Assembly: GCF_019104725.1 (NCBI RefSeq)
Contig: NZ_JAHRXF010000056.1
Location: 1 to 37,390 of the forward strand
DNA: 37,390 nt
Origin: Streptomyces corallincola
GTDB taxonomy: Bacteria > Actinomycetota > Actinomycetes > Streptomycetales > Streptomycetaceae
Direction: 5' to 3'
Shown: positions 31,049 through 37,390 of the stretch, in pieces
Layout: each line of letters opens with the position of its first letter
Position numbering within the stretch: the first letter of the stretch is position 1
Notes under the pieces: generated by a model
What the model was told of the DNA's origin: nothing
Database searches by the model: none
Seen by the model: the letters and a program-made list of their open reading frames with translations, nothing else
Position numbers and translations under genes: made by a program

Positions 31049-31450
31049 TCAGCCCGCGTCGCCCGGGCCGGGTTCGAGTGTCTGCGGGGCCGACGGGCGG
31101 GGGCTCCTGCCGGTGGGCGGCTCGGTGACGCGCGCGACGAAGACGGTGAGGGTGCGGCGGGGGCCCCGGCGGTGCCTCGGCATCACGTTCAGCAACAGGG
31201 CGGCGTAGCCGCGTGCCAGATCGGGCCAGGCGCGCCAGTCTGGGACGTGCCGGGTGTGTGCGGTGAGGTGTTTCCGCAGTTTCTTCCGCAGGTGCTGCCC
31301 CAGGTCGGACGGGATGCGGGCGGTGCTCGCGTTCCCCGCGACGGCCGGGACCGGCGTCTGTGGCCGCGCCGGTTCCGGTGTGGGGACGATCCACAGCGGT
31401 ACCGCGTGGCGCGGTTCGGCCGGGCGGCGGTTCAGCAGGCGTATACCCAT
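31049..31450 (-). CDS. small conserved Streptomyces protein of unknown function
   Basis: A 133-residue protein with a conserved-looking start (MGIRLLNRRPAEP), an Ala/Pro segment, STARIPSDLGQHLRKKLRKHL, a helix DWRAWPDLARGYAALLLNVMPR (about 70-90, partial) and VTVFV-like TLTVFVARVTEP near the end. It is basic and probably soluble or weakly membrane associated. I recall similar small proteins next to polA in other streptomycetes, but cannot name a family. The ATG at 31450 is chosen because coding-like sequence begins there; the frame stays open further upstream through repeats. Confidence 0.65.
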   Translation of the reverse strand: MGIRLLNRRPAEPRHAVPLWIVPTPEPARPQTPVPAVAGNASTARIPSDLGQHLRKKLRKHLTAHTRHVPDWRAWPDLARGYAALLLNVMPRHRRGPRRTLTVFVARVTEPPTGRSPRPSAPQTLEPGPGDAG

Positions 31451-31877
31451 GTCCGCAGTCTCGCGGGCGCGGGCTCGCGGGGGCGTTCTGGCGGGGGCCA
31501 CGTGAGTGAAACGGCCTCCGGCGGTTCGGCAGGGTGGGGGTTGGGGGCGGGGGGGTTCTTTCGGGTGCGGGTCCGTGGGGGCTGGTCGCGCAGTTCCCCG
31601 CGCCCCTTGAGGGGTGGGGGCTGAGGTCCCTTGTGTCTGCGGGTTCGCCGTGGTTCCTCGCGCCGTTCCCCGCGCCCCTTGGGGAGTGGGGGGCTGAGGT
31701 CCCCTGTGTCTGCGGGTTCGCCGTGGTTGGTCGCGCCGTTCCCCGCGCCCCCGGGGAGTAGGGGGCTGAGGTTCCCCATGCCTGCGAGGTCGCTGTCGTC
31801 GGTCGCGTCGTTTCCCGCGCCCCCTGGGGGTGCGCCCGCTGGGGCGGCGCCGGTGGGGAGGGGGCGCGGGGGTGGGG
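31451..31877. other. intergenic region downstream of polA
   Basis: Dominated by the 72-bp repeats listed separately. Before them (31500-31570) is a G-rich stretch with GTTGGGGGCGGGGGGGTTC. No gene is credible, although frames on both strands stay open because of base composition. Confidence 0.5.
31570..31870. repeat. four tandem ~72-bp repeats with TTCCCCGCGCCCC core
   Basis: The phrase TCGCGYNGTTCCCCGCGCCCC recurs at 31586, 31658, 31731 and 31803, a period of 72, 73 and 72 bp. Between cores lies GGGGGCTGAGGTCCCNTGTGTCTGCGGGTTCGCCGTGG-like sequence. The core is a phrase seen widely in Streptomyces intergenic DNA. The units contain G-rich and C-rich tracts that can pair, so the array could form hairpins at the 3' end of polA mRNA. 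Confidence 0.82.
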
Positions 31878-34604
31878 TCAGTGGGCGGCTGATTCCCAGT
31901 TGGGGCCGGAGCCGACGGAGACGTCGAGGGGGGCGCGGAGGGAGACGGCGGTGGCCATCTCGCGGCGGACGATCTCTTCGGTGGCGGCCCGTTCACCGGG
32001 AGCGATTTCGAGAACGATTTCGTCGTGGACCTGGAGGAGCATGCGGGAGGTGAGACCGGCCGCGCGGAGGGCACGGTCCACGTTGAGCATGGCGATCTTG
32101 ACGATGTCGGCGGCGGTGCCCTGGATGGGCGCGTTGAGGGCCATGCGCTCGGCGGTCTCGCGGCGCTGCCGGTTGTCGCTGTTGAGGTCGGGGAGGTAGC
32201 GGCGGCGGCCGAAGAGGGTCTCGGTGTAGCCGGTGGCGCGGGCCTCGTCCACGGCGCGGCGGAGATAGTCGCGTACGCCGCCGAACCGCTCGAAGTAGGT
32301 GTCCATCAGTCCGCGCGCTTCCCCGGCGTCGATGTTGAGCTGCTGGGAGAGACCGAACGCGGACAGCCCGTAGGCGAGGCCGTAGGACATGGCCTTGATC
32401 TTGCGGCGCATCTCCGCGTCCACGGCGTCGCGGCCGACGGAGAAGACCTGGGAGGCGACGGTGGTGTGCAGGTCCTCGCCGGAGGTGAACGCCTCGATGA
32501 GCCCGGCGTCCTCGGAGAGGTGGGCCATGACGCGCAGCTCGATCTGGCTGTAGTCGGCGGTCATCAGGGACTCGAAGCCCTCGCCGACGACGAAGCCGCG
32601 GCGGATGGCGCGTCCCTCGTCGGTGCGGACGGGGATGTTCTGCAGGTTGGGGTCGGTGGAGGAGAGACGGCCGGTGGCGGCGACGGTCTGGTTGAAGGTG
32701 GTGTGGATGCGGCCGTCGGCGGCGACGGTCTTGATCAGACCCTCGACAGTGACGCGGAGCTTGGCCTGCTCGCGGTGGCGGAGCATGATCACCGGCAGCT
32801 CGTTGTCGGTCTGCCCGGCCAGCCAGGCGAGGGCATCCGCGTCGGTGGTGTAGCCGGTCTTCGTCTTCTTCGTCTTCGGCAGGGCGAGTTCGTTGAAGAG
32901 GACTTCCTGGAGCTGCTTGGGCGAGCCGAGGTTGAACTCGTGTCCGGCGGCGGCGTGCGCCTCCTTCACGGCCTGCTGGACCGCGCCCGCGAACATCTGC
33001 TCCATCGCTTCGAGGTGCGCGCGGTCGGCGGCGATGCCGTGCCGCTCCAGCCGGGCGAGCAGCACCGAGGTGGGGAGTTCCACGTCCCGCAGCAGCTCGG
33101 CCGCGCCGACCTCCGCGAGCCGGGTCTCGAAGGCTTCGCCCAGGTCGAGCACCGTACGGGCCTGGATCATCAGCGCCTCGGCCTCGGCGCCGTCGTCCGC
33201 GCCGAAGGCGAGCTGGCCGTCGGCGGCGGCGGCCGGGCCCAGCTCGCGGTGCAGGTACTCCAGCGAGAGCGCGTCCAGGTCGAAGGAGCGGCGGCCGGGC
33301 TTGACGAGGTAGGCGGCGAGCGCGGTGTCCATCGAGACGCCCTCGACGCTCCAGCCGTGCTCGGCCAGGACCCGCATGGCGCCCTTGGCGTTGTGCAGCA
33401 CCTTGGGGCGGCCGGAGTCGGACAGCCAGGCGGCGAAGGCGTTCTCGTCGGCCTCGTCCAGTTCGGCGGGGTCGAACCAGGCCGCCGCTCCCCCGGCGGC
33501 GGCGAGGGCCACCTCGGCGACCGAACCGGTGCCGAGGGCCCAGGTGTCCACGGTGGCGACGCCGAGGGTGCCGGTGCCGTGCTCCGCGAGCCAGGGGGCC
33601 AGCTCCCCGGCGCCGACGACCGTGCCGTCGAGTTCGACGCCGTCGGTGGTGACCGGGGCGGCCTCCACCTCCTCGGCACCGGGGTCCACGGCGAACAGTC
33701 GCTCCCGCAGCGAGGGGTTGCGGATCTCCAGGGTGTCCAGGATCAGCGCGACGGCCTTGCGGTCGTACGGCGCGCGCTCCAGCTCCGCGACGGTGCGCGG
33801 CAGTTCGACGTCCCGCTCCAGCTCGGTGAGGACGCGGTTGAGCTTGACGGACTCCAGGTGGTCGCGGAGGTTCTGCCCGGCCTTGCCCTTGACCTCCTCG
33901 ACCCGCTCGACGAGTTCCGCGAAGGAACCGAACTGGTTGATCCACTTCGCGGCGGTCTTCTCGCCGACGCCGGGGATGCCGGGCAGGTTGTCCGACGGGT
34001 CGCCGCGCAGCGCCGCGAAGTCGGGGTACTGGGCGGGCGTCAACCCGTACTTCTCGAAAACCTTCTCCGGGGTGAACCGGGTCAGCTCGGACACGCCCTT
34101 GGTCGGGTAGAGCACGGTGGTGTGGTCGGAGACGAGCTGGAAGGAGTCGCGGTCACCGGTGACGATCAGCACATCGAACCCGGCGGCCTCGGCCCTGGTG
34201 GCGAGGGTGGCGATGACGTCGTCGGCCTCGAAGCCGCCGACGGCGAAGCGGGGGGCGCTCATCGCGTCGAGGAGTTCCCCGATCAGCTCGACCTGGCCGC
34301 GGAACTCGTCGGGCGTCGTGGAGCGGTTCGCCTTGTACTCGGTGAACTTCTCCGAGCGCCAGGTCTTGCGGGACACGTCGAAGGCGACCGCGAAGTGCGT
34401 GGGCGCCTCGTCACGGAGGGTGTTGGCGAGCATCGACGCGAAGCCGTAGATCGCGTTGGTCGGCTGGCCCGTCGCGGTGGTGAAGTTCTCCGCGGGCAGC
34501 GCGAAGAACGCGCGGTAGGCCAGCGAGTGTCCGTCCATGAGCATCAGCCGGGGACGGGTACCGCTCGGGGTCGGTTCGGTCTTCTTCGATGCTTTCTCTG
34601 CCAC
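31878..34604 (-). CDS. polA: DNA polymerase I
   Basis: A 908-residue family A polymerase for Okazaki-fragment processing and repair synthesis. The 5'-3' exonuclease domain spans about 18-310 (MLMDGHSLAYRAFFALP, GFEADDVIATLA, VTGDRDSFQLV, ALRGDPSDNLPGIPGVGEKTA). The middle domain (~325-510) lacks the DxE exonuclease motif, as in Mycobacterium and other actinobacteria, so proofreading is not expected. The polymerase domain (~530-908) has motif A TADYSQIELRVMAHLSEDAG, motif B RRKIKAMSYGLAYGLSAFG and motif C VHDEIVLE. I chose GTG 34604 (VAEKASKK); the frame stays open to an ATG at 34877 across tandem repeats without a ribosome site. Two DnaA boxes lie 184-226 bp upstream. Confidence 0.96.
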   Translation of the reverse strand: MAEKASKKTEPTPSGTRPRLMLMDGHSLAYRAFFALPAENFTTATGQPTNAIYGFASMLANTLRDEAPTHFAVAFDVSRKTWRSEKFTEYKANRSTTPDEFRGQVELIGELLDAMSAPRFAVGGFEADDVIATLATRAEAAGFDVLIVTGDRDSFQLVSDHTTVLYPTKGVSELTRFTPEKVFEKYGLTPAQYPDFAALRGDPSDNLPGIPGVGEKTAAKWINQFGSFAELVERVEEVKGKAGQNLRDHLESVKLNRVLTELERDVELPRTVAELERAPYDRKAVALILDTLEIRNPSLRERLFAVDPGAEEVEAAPVTTDGVELDGTVVGAGELAPWLAEHGTGTLGVATVDTWALGTGSVAEVALAAAGGAAAWFDPAELDEADENAFAAWLSDSGRPKVLHNAKGAMRVLAEHGWSVEGVSMDTALAAYLVKPGRRSFDLDALSLEYLHRELGPAAAADGQLAFGADDGAEAEALMIQARTVLDLGEAFETRLAEVGAAELLRDVELPTSVLLARLERHGIAADRAHLEAMEQMFAGAVQQAVKEAHAAAGHEFNLGSPKQLQEVLFNELALPKTKKTKTGYTTDADALAWLAGQTDNELPVIMLRHREQAKLRVTVEGLIKTVAADGRIHTTFNQTVAATGRLSSTDPNLQNIPVRTDEGRAIRRGFVVGEGFESLMTADYSQIELRVMAHLSEDAGLIEAFTSGEDLHTTVASQVFSVGRDAVDAEMRRKIKAMSYGLAYGLSAFGLSQQLNIDAGEARGLMDTYFERFGGVRDYLRRAVDEARATGYTETLFGRRRYLPDLNSDNRQRRETAERMALNAPIQGTAADIVKIAMLNVDRALRAAGLTSRMLLQVHDEIVLEIAPGERAATEEIVRREMATAVSLRAPLDVSVGSGPNWESAAH

Positions 34605-34787
34605 GCCCCCGATCCTGCCACGCCCCACTGACACTCCGGTCCGCCCACGGACTCCCGCACTCCGGCGGGCAGCCCGACCAGGGGCGCCAGCGGGCTCCGG
34701 CGGGCAACCCGGCCAAGAGCGCAAGCAGGCTCCGGCAACCAGCCCGGCGAGGGCCGTCCGCGGGCTCCGACAGGCGCCCGGTTGGGG

Positions 34788-34796
34788 TTGTCCACA
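34788..34796 (+). promoter_or_regulatory. DnaA box TTGTCCACA (first)
   Basis: A perfect match to TTGTCCACA, the preferred DnaA-binding nonamer of Streptomyces. It lies in unit 4 of the tandem array, 184 bp upstream of the polA start. Confidence 0.7.
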
Positions 34797-34821
34797 GGCT
34801 CCGCGACCACCCCGGCCGGGG

Positions 34822-34830
34822 TTGTCCACA
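34822..34830 (+). promoter_or_regulatory. DnaA box TTGTCCACA (second)
   Basis: A second perfect TTGTCCACA in unit 5, same orientation, exactly 34 bp (about three helical turns) from the first. Two in-phase sites of this kind could bind DnaA cooperatively. Confidence 0.7.
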
Positions 34831-35021
34831 GGCTCGGCGGGCTCGGGCGTTCTCGGGCTACGGTCATTCCCATACACGGCCGATCACGCTCCGTGCCCCG
34901 GCCCGCGGCCCCCATACCGCCGGTCACCCGCACAGGATCGCGTGACAGGATCGACGGCGGAACACGTGTACGCGCGGCGAACACACGACTCATCGAGCAG
35001 GAAACCGGAAAGGAGCGGGCG

Positions 35022-37346
<2,325 letters not shown>

Positions 37347-37347
37347 G

Positions 37348-37361
37348 CGCCCGCTCGGGCG
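37348..37361 (+). terminator. small hairpin after oxidoreductase gene
   Basis: CGCCC-GCTC-GGGCG begins right after the stop codon. A five-base GC stem with a four-base loop; weak as a terminator by itself. Confidence 0.3.
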
Positions 37362-37390
37362 TGGCAGGTGGACGACGGACGGAGCCGTAT

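Larger units (their letters stand above)
34660..34849. repeat. six-copy 34-35-bp degenerate tandem repeat upstream of polA
   Basis: Units begin with CTCCG (CTCGG in the last, partial one) at 34660, 34695, 34730, 34765, 34799 and 34833, spaced 35, 35, 35, 34, 34 bp. Each continues with a GCCCGGCC-like middle. The end of the unit is GCGCCAGCGGG, GCGCAAGCAGG, CCGTCCGCGGG, TTGTCCACAGG and TTGTCCACAGG in order, so units 4 and 5 carry DnaA boxes at the same place. Confidence 0.85.
34605..35021. other. divergent polA / oxidoreductase intergenic region
   Basis: It holds the 34-35-bp tandem array and DnaA boxes described separately (34660-34849), followed by unique sequence with the palindrome ACACGTGT near 34962. 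No gene is supported. Promoters of both genes should lie here, but no clear hexamer pair is visible. Confidence 0.5.

Noticed and set aside
31451..32074. Long minus-strand frame through the 72-bp repeats with RGRGERRD-like repeats
   Set aside because: The period alternates 72 and 73 bp, so the frame is not kept between units, and it overlaps polA; composition explains its openness.
34605..34877. N-terminal extension of polA to an ATG at 34877
   Set aside because: The extra 91 codons run through the tandem repeats, have no ribosome site and no family homology; the GTG at 34604 starts where PolA proteins start.

Overview
The window is high-GC actinobacterial DNA, almost certainly a Streptomyces chromosome. 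GC-rich third codon positions, frequent GTG/TTG starts, WhiJ-like/DUF397 regulators and the order coaE - PAC2 - rpsA - hrpB - polA all point that way. From memory this resembles the S. coelicolor core region between a gltD-like gene and polA (about SCO1977 to SCO2005); that synteny should be checked. The first ~130 bases are nearly pure G and look like a contig edge or sequencing artefact. I see no rRNA, tRNA, CRISPR array, prophage or biosynthetic cluster.

Layout. 365-5061: a SAM methyltransferase (-), a CorA-type metal channel (+), a uridine-kinase-like protein with a degenerate P-loop (-) and a GltD-type flavoprotein without a neighbouring gltB (+). 5258-5362: a seven-copy 15-bp tandem repeat. 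5488-7971: a WhiJ-like regulatory cassette (DUF397 protein, HTH/DUF5753 regulator, divergent RsbW-like ATPase with 12-residue C-terminal repeats, coupled unknown protein) with a palindromic operator candidate at 6801-6817. 8023-10965: a catalytically dead tyrosine recombinase back to back with an MFS transporter lacking its N-terminus, then a 58-residue protein and a DUF899 protein. 11079-14156: a FUSC-type membrane protein and a nucleotidyltransferase.

14466-14525 is a GGCAGC repeat. 14661-16424 holds a RidA-GNAT fusion and a type 5 uracil-DNA glycosylase, convergent, separated by a MITE-like foldback element whose duplicated CTAG target supplies the stop codons of both genes. 16510-20196: an S4 RNA-binding protein, a DoxX membrane protein, a frameshifted methyltransferase remnant, an acyltransferase-like protein, a DUF6343 protein and a TPR protein.

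20337-34604 is housekeeping: coaE, a PAC2 protein, rpsA (with a good HrdB-type promoter and a ~190-nt leader), another methyltransferase, hrpB, a secreted lytic transglycosylase with Ig-like domains, a DUF4184 membrane protein, a small unknown protein, four 72-bp repeats and polA. Upstream of polA lies a six-copy 34-35-bp tandem array whose two best-conserved copies carry perfect TTGTCCACA DnaA boxes. The window ends with an FdhF/YdeP-type molybdopterin oxidoreductase.

The most noteworthy observations are the MITE inside a shared stop-codon tetranucleotide, the DnaA-box array beside polA, the WhiJ-like cassette with its operator and repeat tail, and the eroded recombinase/truncated transporter junction.
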